64,000 nucleotides of DNA from an uncultured Rhodanobacteraceae bacterium (GCA_937928755.1 CALEZI010000050.1:27278-91277); one strand, 5' to 3'; shown: positions 27,451 to 38,626, counted from the first letter of the stretch. The notes: generated from the sequence alone by a model not told the origin. Numbers and translations are program-made.

Positions 27451-28093
27451 AATCTTGCGAAAATCGGTCCGTATCGCGCTGGTCGACGATCAGGCGCTGG
27501 TGCTCAAGGGCCTCTCGGCGCTGCTGCAAGGCGTCGATGGCATCGAGATCGCGCTCGAAGCCAGCGACGGCGCGCAACTGCTCGCCGCGCTGCCGCAGCG
27601 GCCGGTCGACGTCATCGTCAGCGACATCCGCATGCCCGGTGTCGGTGGCATCGAGTTGATCGAGCGCCTGCGCGAATCCGGCAATGCCACGCCCGTCATC
27701 CTGCTCACCACCTTCGACGACAGCGAACTGATGCTCGCCGCCGTGCAGGCCGGCGCCCAGGGTTTCCTGCTCAAGGATGCATCGCCGGAGGATCTGGCCG
27801 AGGCGATCCATCGTGTCGCAGGGGGCGACACGCTGCTGCAACCGGTGAGTCTCGGCCCGGTGCGCGCGCTGCGCCGCCCCGAGCCGCACAGCGGCCCGAA
27901 ACTGCACCTGACCGACCGCGAGATCAGCATCCTGCGGCTGGTCGCCGGCGGCTATTCCAACAAGGAAATCGGCCGTTCTCTGCACTTGTCCGAGGGCACC
28001 GTGAAGAACTACATCTCCGACATCCTGGTCAAGCTCGATTGCCGCGATCGCACCCACGCCGTGCTGAAGGCGATCACGCAGCGGCTACTTTGA
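27443..28093 (+). CDS. Response regulator, NarL/LuxR family
   Basis: The protein has 216 residues. The receiver domain has the acidic pair in ALVDDQALV, phospho-acceptor D61 in VSDIRMPG, threonine in LLTTFDD and lysine in FLLKDAS. The C-terminal LuxR helix-turn-helix reads LTDREISILRLVAGGYSNKE followed by GTVKNYISDILVKLDCRDR. It pairs with the overlapping histidine kinase. Its targets are unknown. Confidence 0.95.
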   Translation: MDEILRKSVRIALVDDQALVLKGLSALLQGVDGIEIALEASDGAQLLAALPQRPVDVIVSDIRMPGVGGIELIERLRESGNATPVILLTTFDDSELMLAAVQAGAQGFLLKDASPEDLAEAIHRVAGGDTLLQPVSLGPVRALRRPEPHSGPKLHLTDREISILRLVAGGYSNKEIGRSLHLSEGTVKNYISDILVKLDCRDRTHAVLKAITQRLL

Positions 28094-28141
28094 GATGGGG
28101 CACGGGACACCGGAGGAGGCTCGCACAGCGCGACGCTTTTC

Positions 28142-28212
28142 GTGGGTCCAGACTTGTCTGGACGCTTCTTGCTTCGGGTGACGAAGAGCGTCCAGACAAG
28201 TCTGGACCCACA
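28142..28212. repeat. GTCCAGAC hairpin pair between convergent genes
   Basis: A forward unit (28142-28167) and a reverse unit (28184-28212) are full reverse complements of one another, and each has its own eight-base inner stem. Located between convergent response regulator and nadE genes, the pair could act as a bidirectional transcription stop. Confidence 0.9.
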
Positions 28213-28253
28213 AGGGCGGGAGCGGAGCGCCGGTGACTCCTCCCGTGCCGCCG

Positions 28254-29870
28254 CTACCGATACCCGGAACTGATCGGGAAGCGTCGGTCGCGGCCGAAAC
28301 TGCGCGCGGTCACGCGCGGGCCGGGCGCCGACTGGCGGCGCTTGTATTCGTTCTTCAGCACCAGGCCAGTGACGCGCGCGACGGTGGCCGGGTCGTGGCC
28401 GGCGGCGACGATCGCCGCACGCGGTTCGTCGTTCTCGATGAAGCGCCTGAGGATGTCGTCGAGTTCCGCATACGGCGGCAGCGAATCCTGGTCAGTCTGG
28501 TTCTCGCGCAGTTCGGCGGACGGCGCGCGCTCGATCACCGCTTGCGGGATCACCGGGGATTGCATGTTGCGCCAGCGCGCCAACGCGTAGACCTGGGTCT
28601 TGTAGACATCCTTGATCGGCGCGAAGCCGCCGCACATGTCGCCGTAGATGGTCGAATAACCGACCGCCATTTCGCTCTTGTTGCCGGTGGTCAGCAGCAG
28701 GCCGCCGAACTTGTTGCTGAGCGCCATCAGCAGCACGCCGCGGCAGCGTGCCTGCAGGTTTTCTTCGGTGATGTCCGGTGCGCGGCCGGCGAACAGCGGC
28801 GCCAGGGTGTCGACAAAGGCGGCGAAGGGTGCTTCGATCGGCAGCATTTCGGCGCGCACGCCCTGGTTCCGCGCCTGCGCCCAGGCCTCGTCGTTGCTGA
28901 GGGCGGACGTAAAGCGCGACGGCAGCAGCACTGCGAGCACGCACTCGGCGCCAAGTGCGTCCACCGCGATGGCCAGCGTCAATGCCGAATCGATACCGCC
29001 CGAGAGCCCCAGCAGCACGCGCTGGAAGCCATTCTTGCGCACGTAGTCGCCGGTGGCGCGGACCAGCGCGCGATAGACCTCGGCCTCCGCGGGCTCGTCG
29101 ACCGCGATTGGCCAGCCAATCGGCGTGCACTGCAGTGCGCTTGCGCGGCGATCGATGTCGAGCAACAGCAGATGGTCGGTGAACGCTGGCGCCAGCGCGA
29201 GCAGCTTGCCGTCGGCGTCGAACAGCATGCTCTGACCATCGAACAGCAGATCGTCCTGGCCGCCGACCAGATTGCAGTAGATGACGGGTACGTGGTTCTC
29301 GCGGGCGCGCGCGCTCAGCGCACGCTGGCGGTCGCTGCGCTTGCCCTGGTGATACGGCGAAGCATTCAGCACCAGCAGCAGTTCGGCACCGTCAGCACAC
29401 GCAGCGGCTGCAGGTTCGGCAAACCAGGCGTCTTCGCAGATCAGGATGCCGACGCGGAAACCATGGGCGTCGACCACGCTGGCGCCACTACTCTCGGCGA
29501 AGTAGCGCTTCTCGTCGAACACCGTGTAGTTGGGCAGCCGCTGCTTGCGCGCGCATGCCAGCGTACGTCCGGCGGAGAGCCAACGGGCGCAGTTGTACAG
29601 GCGGTTGTCGTGGCGGGCGGGGTGACCGACCAACACATCGGTTCGGTGATCGGCAGACTCGAGTTCGGCCAGCGCGGCGTCGACGCGCGCCTGGAAACCA
29701 GGTCGATACAACAGGTCTTCGGGGGGGTAGCCGGATAACGCGAGTTCCGGGGTCAGCAGCAGGTCCGCGCTGGCTGCGGCCGCCTGATCGCGCAGTTCAC
29801 GCACGCGACGACCGTTGTCCTGTACGGCGCCGACCGGGAAATCGTACTGCGCGATGGCGATGCGAAACAC
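28254..29870 (-). CDS. nadE: Glutamine-dependent NAD+ synthase
   Basis: The protein has 538 residues. The N-terminal nitrilase-type glutaminase domain carries the Glu (TPELALSGYPPEDLLY), Lys (NYTVFDEKRYF) and Cys (ILICEDAWF) triad. The C-terminal NAD synthase domain has the ATP pyrophosphatase P-loop LSGGIDSALTLAIAVDALG and the family motif TTGNKSEMAVGYSTIYGDM. It converts nicotinate adenine dinucleotide to NAD+ with ammonia channelled from glutamine. It lies downstream of sucCD on the same strand but beyond a terminator. Confidence 0.96.
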   Translation of the reverse strand: MFRIAIAQYDFPVGAVQDNGRRVRELRDQAAAASADLLLTPELALSGYPPEDLLYRPGFQARVDAALAELESADHRTDVLVGHPARHDNRLYNCARWLSAGRTLACARKQRLPNYTVFDEKRYFAESSGASVVDAHGFRVGILICEDAWFAEPAAAACADGAELLLVLNASPYHQGKRSDRQRALSARARENHVPVIYCNLVGGQDDLLFDGQSMLFDADGKLLALAPAFTDHLLLLDIDRRASALQCTPIGWPIAVDEPAEAEVYRALVRATGDYVRKNGFQRVLLGLSGGIDSALTLAIAVDALGAECVLAVLLPSRFTSALSNDEAWAQARNQGVRAEMLPIEAPFAAFVDTLAPLFAGRAPDITEENLQARCRGVLLMALSNKFGGLLLTTGNKSEMAVGYSTIYGDMCGGFAPIKDVYKTQVYALARWRNMQSPVIPQAVIERAPSAELRENQTDQDSLPPYAELDDILRRFIENDEPRAAIVAAGHDPATVARVTGLVLKNEYKRRQSAPGPRVTARSFGRDRRFPISSGYR

Positions 29871-29892
29871 GAGCTTCTCGAATCCGGTGCCT

Positions 29893-29926
29893 CAAAATGA
29901 AAGGGGGCGGCGAAAGCCGCCGCCCC
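29893..29926 (-). terminator. Rho-independent terminator of sucCD
   Basis: Read leftward, GGGGCGGCG, a five-base GCTTT loop and CGCCGCCCC form a perfect nine-pair stem, followed by CTTTCATTTT. It begins about 45 bases after the sucD stop codon. Confidence 0.85.
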
Positions 29927-29971
29927 GAATCAGGTTCACAGATGCCGTTGATGGTCCGGCATCGACCTCGC

Positions 29972-30409
29972 TTACTTGCCCTTTTTCGCGGCGGGCTTCT
30001 TGGCAGCCGGTGCAGCAGCCTTGGCCGGCGCGGCTTTCTTCGCTGGCGCAGCCTTGGCCGGAGCAGCCTTTTTCGCCGGCGCAGCCTTGGCGGGAGCAGC
30101 CTTCTTCGCCGGTGCGGCCTTTGCCGGAGCAGCCTTGGCCGGCGCGGCCTTTGCCGGAGCAGCTTTCTTGGCCGGTGCGGCCTTGGCTGGAGCAGCCTTG
30201 GCCGGTGCGGCCTTGGCCGGAGCAGCTTTCTTGGCCGGTGCGGCCTTTGCCGGAGCAGCCTTCTTCGCCGGTGCGGCCTTCTTGGCCGGAGCAGCCTTGG
30301 CTGGCGCAGCCTTCTTCGCCGCCGGTTTGGCCGCAGCCTTCTTCGCCGCCGCCTTCTTGGCCGGCGCCGGGGTCGCCGGCACGTCTTGAGTCACGGTTTC
30401 GGTTTTCAT
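29972..30409 (-). CDS. Possible nested start: stand-alone histone-H1-like Lys/Ala/Pro-rich protein
   Basis: Inside sucD, in the same frame, an ATG at 30409 ([19 protein letters not shown]) is preceded by AAGGGGAG with seven bases between, stronger than most ribosome binding sites in this window. Initiation there would give a 145-residue, very basic protein made almost entirely of [10 protein letters not shown] units. Similar AlgP-like or H1-like proteins bind DNA non-specifically and affect nucleoid structure or transcription. Either the SucD fusion, the free protein or both may be made. No stop lies between the SucD part and this start. Confidence 0.6.
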   Translation of the reverse strand: MKTETVTQDVPATPAPAKKAAAKKAAAKPAAKKAAPAKAAPAKKAAPAKKAAPAKAAPAKKAAPAKAAPAKAAPAKAAPAKKAAPAKAAPAKAAPAKAAPAKKAAPAKAAPAKKAAPAKAAPAKKAAPAKAAAPAAKKPAAKKGK

Positions 30410-31324
30410 GATGGCACTCCCCTTCGTGGATGACGATTTTGGTTTGGCGCCAGCAAGGCGCTTCTGAATCGCGTCTCCCAGTTCGGTGGGGGAACGCACC
30501 GTCGTCACTCCGGCGCGTTCCAGCGCTTCAAACTTGGCTGCGGCCGTGCCCTTGCCGCCGGCGATGATGGCGCCAGCGTGACCCATGCGTTTGCCCGCCG
30601 GCGCAGCGACGCCGGCAATGTAGGCGACCACGGGTTTGGTCACATACTCCGCGATGAACTCGGCAGCTTCTTCTTCGGCAGTGCCACCGATTTCGCCGAC
30701 CATGATGATGGCCTCGGTCTGCGGATCGTCCTGGAACAGGCGCAGGCAGTCGACGAAGTTCATGCCCTGGATCGGATCGCCGCCGATGCCGATGCAGGTG
30801 CTCTGGCCCAGGCCCACCTTGGTGGTCTGGTACACGGCTTCATAGGTCAGCGTGCCGGAACGCGACACGATGCCGATCTTGCCGGGTTTGTGGATGAAGC
30901 CCGGCATGATGCCGATCTTGCATTCGCCCGGCGTGATGATGCCCGGGCAGTTGGGACCGATCAGGTAGGTGCCCGGGTAGTAGGTCGTCAGCACATGCTT
31001 GACGCGCAGCATGTCGAGCACCGGAATGCCCTCGGTGATCGCGACGATCACCTTGATGCCGGCATCCGCGGCTTCCAGGATCGCATCGGCCGCGAACGGC
31101 GGCGGCACGAAGATCATGCTGGCTTCGGCGCCAGTTTCCTCGACCGCGTCCTGCACGGTATTGAATACCGGCAGCCCGATGTGGTCCTTGCCGGCCTTGC
31201 CCGGCGTCACGCCGCCGACCAGTTTGGTGCCGTAATCGAGCGCCTGCTCGGAATGAAAGGTGCCCTGCGTGCCGGTGAAGCCCTGACAGATCACCCGCGT
31301 CTTCTTGTTGACCAAAACAGCCAT
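29972..31324 (-). CDS. sucD: Succinyl-CoA synthetase alpha subunit fused to a histone-H1-like tail
   Basis: The protein has 450 residues. Residues 1-290 are a complete alpha subunit: CoA-binding Rossmann fold ([20 protein letters not shown]), [20 protein letters not shown], and the phospho-histidine loop [13 protein letters not shown]. It makes succinyl-CoA/succinate plus nucleoside triphosphate in the TCA cycle with SucC. Known alpha subunits stop near residue 290. Here the frame continues through a linker (KPKSSSTKG) to a 145-residue Lys/Ala/Pro repeat tail ([11 protein letters not shown] units), like AlgP or bacterial H1-like proteins. No stop separates the parts. An internal start at 30409 is described separately. 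GAGGAG lies six bases before the ATG. Confidence 0.95.
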   Translation of the reverse strand: MAVLVNKKTRVICQGFTGTQGTFHSEQALDYGTKLVGGVTPGKAGKDHIGLPVFNTVQDAVEETGAEASMIFVPPPFAADAILEAADAGIKVIVAITEGIPVLDMLRVKHVLTTYYPGTYLIGPNCPGIITPGECKIGIMPGFIHKPGKIGIVSRSGTLTYEAVYQTTKVGLGQSTCIGIGGDPIQGMNFVDCLRLFQDDPQTEAIIMVGEIGGTAEEEAAEFIAEYVTKPVVAYIAGVAAPAGKRMGHAGAIIAGGKGTAAAKFEALERAGVTTVRSPTELGDAIQKRLAGAKPKSSSTKGSAIMKTETVTQDVPATPAPAKKAAAKKAAAKPAAKKAAPAKAAPAKKAAPAKKAAPAKAAPAKKAAPAKAAPAKAAPAKAAPAKKAAPAKAAPAKAAPAKAAPAKKAAPAKAAPAKKAAPAKAAPAKKAAPAKAAAPAAKKPAAKKGK

Positions 31325-31348
31325 GGTTGCTCCTCGACGTCCTTGTGA

Positions 31349-32512
31349 TCAGCCTTTGGCGGCTGCAACGGCTTTCTGTGCGCCGTCGGCCAGATCGCTG
31401 GCCGGAATCAACGACAGATTGCTCGACTTCAACATGTCACGGCCCTTCTCGACATTGGTGCCTTCGAGACGGACCACGACCGGGATGTTGATACCCACTT
31501 CCTTCACCGCAGCGATGATGCCCTCGGCGATCAGGTCGCAGCGGACGATGCCGCCGAAGATGTTGACCAGAATCGCCTTGACCTTGTCGTTGCCGAGAAT
31601 CAGTTTGAACGCCTCGGTCACGCGCTCGGTGGTGGCGCCGCCGCCGACATCCAGGAAGTTCGCCGGCTCGCCGCCGTAGAGCTTGATCACGTCCATCGTC
31701 GCCATCGCCAGACCAGCGCCATTCACCATGCAGGCGATGTTGCCGTCGAGCGAAACGTAATTGAGATCGTGTTTGGCGGCTTGCGCTTCCAGCGGTTCTT
31801 CCTGGGTGATGTCGCGCATCGCTTCCAGTCTGGCCTGGCGGAACAGCGCGTTATCGTCGCAGTTCAACTTGCCGTCGAGCGCCACCAGATCGCCAGCGCT
31901 GTTGATCACCAGCGGATTGAGTTCGATCAGGCTCATGTCGCACTGATTGAACAACTGGAACATCGCCATCATGATCTTTGCCAGCTGCGCCGTCTGCTTG
32001 GCGCCGAGGCCCATCGAGAAGCCGAGCTTGCGGCATTCGAAGGCCTGCAGGCTCTGCATGAAGTTGACTTCGACGGTGAAGATCTTTTCCGGATGCTCGC
32101 GGGCGACCTGTTCGATATCGACGCCACCCATCGGTGAGGCGATGAAGGTCACCGCGCGCGCCGTGCGGTCGATCAGCATGCTGAGATACAGCTCCTTGCT
32201 GATCTCGGTGGCCTCGGTCACCAGGATCTGGTTCACTGGCAGTCCGCGACCACCGCTCTGGTAAGTGACCATGCGCGTGCCGAGCATCTTAGCCGCCGCA
32301 TCGCGCACCTGGGTCAGCGTCTTCACCAGCTTGACGCCGCCGGCCTTGCCGCGGCCACCGGCGTGGATCATCGCCTTGACCACCCACTGATCGCCACCGA
32401 TCTGGCGTGCCGCCTCGACTGCCGCATCCGGCGTGGTTGCCACGATGCCTTGTGGCACCGGAATACCGAACTGCACGAACAGTTCTTTTGCTTGGTACTC
32501 GTGGAAGTTCAT
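31349..32512 (-). CDS. sucC: Succinyl-CoA synthetase beta subunit
   Basis: The protein has 387 residues; AGGAG precedes the ATG at 32512. The ATP-grasp domain starts [20 protein letters not shown] and has [20 protein letters not shown] for nucleotide binding. The CoA-ligase domain contains [18 protein letters not shown] and [17 protein letters not shown]. It provides the nucleotide site of the TCA-cycle enzyme. sucD follows after 24 bases, forming an operon ended by the hairpin at 29893-29926. Confidence 0.97.
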   Translation of the reverse strand: MNFHEYQAKELFVQFGIPVPQGIVATTPDAAVEAARQIGGDQWVVKAMIHAGGRGKAGGVKLVKTLTQVRDAAAKMLGTRMVTYQSGGRGLPVNQILVTEATEISKELYLSMLIDRTARAVTFIASPMGGVDIEQVAREHPEKIFTVEVNFMQSLQAFECRKLGFSMGLGAKQTAQLAKIMMAMFQLFNQCDMSLIELNPLVINSAGDLVALDGKLNCDDNALFRQARLEAMRDITQEEPLEAQAAKHDLNYVSLDGNIACMVNGAGLAMATMDVIKLYGGEPANFLDVGGGATTERVTEAFKLILGNDKVKAILVNIFGGIVRCDLIAEGIIAAVKEVGINIPVVVRLEGTNVEKGRDMLKSSNLSLIPASDLADGAQKAVAAAKG

Positions 32513-32763
32513 CCCGTCTCCTGATCAAAAGCACGCGTGGGCGTTGTTGTCATCGAGTTGCGCGGCCCCTGCGCAAATTGGCGCGTATTGTGATGAAACG
32601 ACTGCGCCCCGCCAAGTACTGAAACGCGCGAATCTGCGCGCGCGTTCAGCGCCAATCGCATCCCGTCGCGGAGCATGCCTGTAGTCGCGCGAACTGACGA
32701 GCAAAATCGCGATGCTATAGTCGAATCCGCAGCGTCATGGCGCGCGATTGAAGGGAATCTCCC

Positions 32764-34392
32764 CTGCGCATCTCCAGCATCGGTCGTCACGAATCGCCGG
32801 GCTCAGCCGAAGCGCTGCGCTGGTACGAACTGCGCCTGTTCAATCTGTACCGCATGCTGGTCGCCGTGGTGTTCGGGCTGTTGTTGCTGTCGAACCTGGG
32901 CATGCGCTACTTCGATCTGCGTGGATCGCTGCTGGTCGCCGGCCAGATCTGCGTATTGATCTATGCACTCGCCGCCGCCGGCATCTTCGCGATCAGCGAG
33001 GCGCGCCGTTGGGGCGTGACCTCGCTGACGCTGCTCGGCGTCGCCAGCGATCTGGCCATGGGCGGCTTGTTGCTGTTCGTGTTCGGCGGACTTTCCAGCG
33101 GCGTTGGCGTGCTGTTGTTGATCACGGTCGCGATGTCGGCGCTGCTGTTGCCTGGACGCCTGGCGCTGCTGGCGGCGGCGGTCGCCAGCGTCACCTTGTT
33201 GTCCGAGTCCTTGCATTCGCTCAGTGTGGAGGGTTCTTCCGAACGCAACCTGGCGCAGGCTGCGCTGCTGGGAACCGCTTTCTTCCTCACCGTCGCGATC
33301 TTCTACTGGCTGGCGCGACTGACGCGCCAGAGCCAGGAGCTGGTCGAACGCCAGGGCGTCGACATCGCCAACCTGGCGCAGATCAACGAGTTGATCATCC
33401 AGCGCATGCGCACCGGCATCCTCGTGCTCGACAGCGATGGCGCGGTGCGTCGTTTCAACGAATCCGGCTGGTACTTGCTGGGCACGCCACCCAGCAGCGA
33501 AACCGATGTGCGCAAGCTGTCGCCCGACCTCTACGATCGCTGGCGCTACTGGTTGACCACCGGCAAGCACAACAATGTGCCGATCCACATCGCCCAGGGC
33601 GTACCGGCCGTGGTGCCACGCTTCACCCGACTCGGTGGCGATGACGACGCCGCAACGCTGTGTTTTCTCGAAGACGAGAGCATGGTCTATCGACGCGCCG
33701 AGGAGTTGACGCTGGCCTCGTTGGGACGCCTGTCCGCCAGCATCGCGCATGAGGTGCGCAACCCGCTCGCCGCCATCAGCCACGCCGCGCAGTTGCTGGC
33801 CGAGTCGGAGGAATTGCTGGACGCCGATCGTCGCCTGATCGAAATCATCATGAATCACTGCGGCCGGGTGAACGGCATCGTCGAAAACGTGCTGCAGTTG
33901 TCGCGGCGCGAACGCTCGCGGCCGGAGTGCATCAACCTGGGCCCCTGGGGCCAGAGTCTGGTCACCGACTTCAAGCAATCGCAGTCGATGGGTCAGGACC
34001 AGTTGCGCCTGGTGATCGACAACCGCGATGCGCGCGCGCTGGTCGATCCGTCGCAGTTGACGCAGGCGGTGTGGAACCTGCTGCGCAACGCGATTCGCTA
34101 TGGGCGCCAGCCCGATCAGCCGGCCGAGATCACGCTGCGCATCCGCCAGCCGAACCCGACCCAGGGCGCGCTGGTGGAAATCATCGACCGCGGTCCCGGT
34201 ATCCCGGCACCGCACCAGCGCCAGTTGTTCGAGCCTTTTTTCACCACGCGGGCCGACGGCACCGGACTTGGCTTGTACATCTGCAAACAGTTGCTTGGCG
34301 CCAATCAGGGCAGCATCGAATACGTGGCCGTACCAGGCGGCGGCAGTTGCTTCCGCATCCAGTTGGCGGTTCCGCAGAGAGATATGGTCTGA
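32764..34392 (+). CDS. pilS: Type IV pilus sensor histidine kinase PilS
   Basis: PilS controls pilin transcription with PilR. The first in-frame ATG (32854) falls inside a conserved N-terminal segment (LRWYELRLFNLYRMLVAVVF), so translation should begin upstream. The frame is open only from 32752 and the best site is CTG at 32764 with AAGGGA seven bases before it, giving 542 residues. Six membrane helices follow, then a PAS-like segment (INELIIQRMRTGILVLDSDG), the H box ASIAHEVRNPLAAISHAAQ (H329), N box WNLLRNAIRYG and G boxes ending FFTTRADGTGLGLYICKQL. PilR lies downstream but beyond an opposite-strand gene. Confidence 0.9.
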   Translation: MRISSIGRHESPGSAEALRWYELRLFNLYRMLVAVVFGLLLLSNLGMRYFDLRGSLLVAGQICVLIYALAAAGIFAISEARRWGVTSLTLLGVASDLAMGGLLLFVFGGLSSGVGVLLLITVAMSALLLPGRLALLAAAVASVTLLSESLHSLSVEGSSERNLAQAALLGTAFFLTVAIFYWLARLTRQSQELVERQGVDIANLAQINELIIQRMRTGILVLDSDGAVRRFNESGWYLLGTPPSSETDVRKLSPDLYDRWRYWLTTGKHNNVPIHIAQGVPAVVPRFTRLGGDDDAATLCFLEDESMVYRRAEELTLASLGRLSASIAHEVRNPLAAISHAAQLLAESEELLDADRRLIEIIMNHCGRVNGIVENVLQLSRRERSRPECINLGPWGQSLVTDFKQSQSMGQDQLRLVIDNRDARALVDPSQLTQAVWNLLRNAIRYGRQPDQPAEITLRIRQPNPTQGALVEIIDRGPGIPAPHQRQLFEPFFTTRADGTGLGLYICKQLLGANQGSIEYVAVPGGGSCFRIQLAVPQRDMV

Positions 34393-34437
34393 GGGCGCCG
34401 CGGCCAGCGCGGTCGGCTGGCGCGCGCGGCCGTTCCG

Positions 34438-36177
34438 TCATGGTTCGAACTGGCTGCAGCCGGCAGCGTCGCATTGCGCCTTGACCCTGAACCCGAGCAG
34501 CGACAGTCGATCCGGCGCGTCGCTGGTGCCGCGCAGGCTGTCCACGTCTGCCGTGGGAACCTTGTCGCGAATCAGGATCGGCGCTTGCGTGACGCCGATT
34601 GCGCCGAGCAACAGGACCGGCTGTCCGCTGGTCTCCTGCAGTGCATAGTCGCTGCCCACCCGAGTCAGCGTGATGCGCTCGGCGACGGTGAATTTCTGCG
34701 AGAACCACTCGAGCCCCAGGGGTCGGTTGTCGATCTGGAATGGCGGTTGACGCATCAGGACGTCGTTGCTGAAGATGACGGTATCGCCCGGTTGGACAGC
34801 CCGCGGGCCGGTCAGGCGCTGCTCCTCGAAAACGCCCACGCTCGATGGGTCGTAGCTGTGCAGCAGGCGCAACTGGTCGAGATTGACGTGCGTGATCCGG
34901 TGAAAACGATCGCGCCAGAAGCTGTGCCTCACCGGCGAAATGAAGCTCATCGGAACCTGCAGGAACACCTGGCCGCGCAGTTCTTCCTTGCGCGGGAAGA
35001 GTTCGAGAAAACTCGACATCGCCTCGCGATAGTAGGGCTCGCGGATACGCAGGGCCTCCTGTGTCGCGCCGACCAGGTCCGCCGCCAGCACGATGAGTGC
35101 GGCATACAGATATCCCCGGCGGAAGTGGATGATCTTCTCGAGTGCAGTCGCCACCAGGACGGCGGTCAACGGCGCCAGGTAGCCGAGGTATCGGACTTCC
35201 TTGAACTCCAGCAATTGCATGCTCATCGCCAGCATGATCCAGGCGATGGCCACGTTTTGCTGCAGCGCTCGTCCGGAGCGCAGGCAGAGCACCAGCCCCG
35301 GCAGCGCCAGGCTCATGGCCAGATACCCGTAGGCCGACAGGTTCCTTGCGTACAGCCACGGACTGAAGGTCTGGTCGATCGGGCCGGTTTTCTGGGCGTA
35401 CTCGACGACACCTCGATATTGCAGCCAGGGACCCAGCAGCAGCGGGTGCTCGCCAAAGGCGTAACGCAGCACCCAACTGTAGACCAGCCATGCGATCAGG
35501 GCGCTGGCGAGCGCCGCCATGCACAGCTGCAGGACCGGGATGATGGAGGGTCGGCCACGGCGATCGCCCAACTGCAGGGTGATCGCCACCGCGCCGCAGA
35601 CCGCAACCCAGAACAGAAGGTAGGTCTGCTTCACCAAGATCATCATCGTGCCCAGCGCCACCAGCAGCAGCCAACGACTGCGCCGCGGTTGCGCAACCTG
35701 CTCGCCGGCGAGGATCAGCATCAGCAGCAGGATCACGCCGGGGAACAGGTCGTGGCTGATGAATGGCGCGTAGCTGAAGAACAGCACGGTCGGCAAAGCC
35801 GCGACGAAGGCCAGCAGTGTTTGCAATCGGGCGCCAAAGTGGCGCTTCAGGAGCATCCACACGCCAGCCAGATAGGCCATATGGAGGAGCGCCATCGTCA
35901 GATGGTGCGGCCACACGCTCAACGGGTGCAGGCCAAGCCGGTTGGCCAGGAGCTCGGCCGGCATCAGCAGCCATGCCAGCATCGGGCCACGTTGCCAGAA
36001 CAGACCGTCGGTCACCCCCAGGAAGTGCTGACTGTTGACGATCGTGGCGTAACCGTCGTCCAGTTCGATCCGGATCAGGTACAGACTGGCGAGCAACCAG
36101 GCAGCGACCAGCGCCAGAATTCCGATCGCTGCCGATCGGACCCAGCGATCATGGTCGCCCGGAAGCGTGGTGTTCAT
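34438..36177 (-). CDS. Polytopic membrane protein, GT-C glycosyltransferase-like (paralogue of 19809-21548)
   Basis: The protein has 579 residues from the ATG at 36177 (an upstream start at 36216 adds an Arg-rich stretch). About eleven hydrophobic segments are present. The first loop has IELDDGYATIVNSQHFLG, with acidic residues where PMT/ArnT-type glycosyltransferases have their catalytic Asp. FWQRGPMLAWLLMP and FFSYAPFISHDLFPG match the paralogue, and both end in a cysteine-containing tail (CDAAGCSQFEP). It sits between pilS and pilR on the opposite strand, so a role in pilus glycosylation can be imagined, but nothing in the sequence proves it. Confidence 0.65.
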   Translation of the reverse strand: MNTTLPGDHDRWVRSAAIGILALVAAWLLASLYLIRIELDDGYATIVNSQHFLGVTDGLFWQRGPMLAWLLMPAELLANRLGLHPLSVWPHHLTMALLHMAYLAGVWMLLKRHFGARLQTLLAFVAALPTVLFFSYAPFISHDLFPGVILLLMLILAGEQVAQPRRSRWLLLVALGTMMILVKQTYLLFWVAVCGAVAITLQLGDRRGRPSIIPVLQLCMAALASALIAWLVYSWVLRYAFGEHPLLLGPWLQYRGVVEYAQKTGPIDQTFSPWLYARNLSAYGYLAMSLALPGLVLCLRSGRALQQNVAIAWIMLAMSMQLLEFKEVRYLGYLAPLTAVLVATALEKIIHFRRGYLYAALIVLAADLVGATQEALRIREPYYREAMSSFLELFPRKEELRGQVFLQVPMSFISPVRHSFWRDRFHRITHVNLDQLRLLHSYDPSSVGVFEEQRLTGPRAVQPGDTVIFSNDVLMRQPPFQIDNRPLGLEWFSQKFTVAERITLTRVGSDYALQETSGQPVLLLGAIGVTQAPILIRDKVPTADVDSLRGTSDAPDRLSLLGFRVKAQCDAAGCSQFEP

Positions 36178-36346
36178 TCCGTGGTCCCCGCTCTGGCGTT
36201 GTGGTCGTGGTTGCAATCGGTGATCGCCAGTATCGACGGTTTGAGGACAGGAAATCCCGAGTCAATTGTCGACGGCGCTTGAATGCTGAATTCCAGTTTC
36301 TGATCCCCAGCCGCTATCCTCGGCAGTCGGCATCGGGAGTTTGCTT

Positions 36347-37732
<1,386 letters not shown>

Positions 37733-37846
37733 CCTTGAAATTGTCCGCGCTGTCCATAGATGCGCCCGCATGGCGAGGTTGTCGACTACTGGCGTGACAA
37801 CCTGCCGTCGCTGCCTTGTCCATCCGCGACCCTGGAGCCTTCAGCC

Positions 37847-38626
37847 ATGTTCGGGATTCATGCTCGTGTCCTCACTCGCTGGCAAGCCGCCGGCCTGCAC
37901 CTGCTCGCTTCGATCGTCCTTGCCGCGCTGGCCGGCCTGCTGCTGTTCGGTTTGTGGTATCCGCCGCCATACACCCATGCTGCTGGCGCCGATCGATTGA
38001 TCATGTTGCTGATCGGCATCGATCTCGCATTGGGTCCGTTACTGACGCTGATTGTCTACAAACACGGCAAACGGGGCATGGCTTTCGATATCGCCTGCAT
38101 CGCCACCCTGCAATTCGCGGCGCTGGTGTACGGCATGTCGGTGATCGCGCAGTCGCGGCCGGTGTTTGTGGTGGTGACCAGGGACATGACCTACCTGACA
38201 ATGGCCAGTTCACTGAGCGACGAGGATCTCGCGGCCGCACAAGCGCCCTTCAACACGCGCTCCTGGCTGGGGCCGCGACTGGTTGCGGCACCGACTCCGG
38301 AGACCTCGGCGGAGCGTCAGGCGCTTCTGGATTCCGGACTCGCCGGCAAGGACATCGACCGGATTCCCAAGTATTTCCGGCCCATGGAGCAATCGGGCGC
38401 GGCGTTGATCGCAGCATCCGCGCCGCTGCAGCGGTTGGCTGATGTGCCTGCGGCCAGAGCCGAGGTCGAGGCCTTCGTGGCCGAGTCCGGGACGCCGATC
38501 GCCAAGTTGCGCTTTCAACCACTGCGGGGCCGTGACCCCGAGAAAGATCAGGCGATCGTCTTCGCCGCGGACAGTCTGCAGCCTTTGGGTGTGATCCCGG
38601 TGGATCCCTGGAGCGCGTTGCAATAA
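37847..38626 (+). CDS. TfpX/TfpZ-family type IV pilin accessory protein
   Basis: The protein has 259 residues from the ATG at 37847. Three N-terminal membrane helices (for example HLLASIVLAALAGLLLFGLW, LIMLLIGIDLALGPLLTLIV and a third near ATLQFAALVYGMSVI) precede a periplasmic domain. The motif DLALGPLLTLIVYKHGKRGM is typical of the TfpX/TfpZ accessory proteins that help assemble or stabilise their cognate pilin and usually sit beside pilA. The gene lies directly upstream of two pilin genes, as in Pseudomonas and related loci. Confidence 0.85.
   Translation: MFGIHARVLTRWQAAGLHLLASIVLAALAGLLLFGLWYPPPYTHAAGADRLIMLLIGIDLALGPLLTLIVYKHGKRGMAFDIACIATLQFAALVYGMSVIAQSRPVFVVVTRDMTYLTMASSLSDEDLAAAQAPFNTRSWLGPRLVAAPTPETSAERQALLDSGLAGKDIDRIPKYFRPMEQSGAALIAASAPLQRLADVPAARAEVEAFVAESGTPIAKLRFQPLRGRDPEKDQAIVFAADSLQPLGVIPVDPWSALQ

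Noticed and set aside
29976..30389. Ala/Gly/Phe-rich open frame on the plus strand opposite the SucD tail
   Set aside because: It is the direct antisense reading of the Lys/Ala repeats and has no ribosome binding site.
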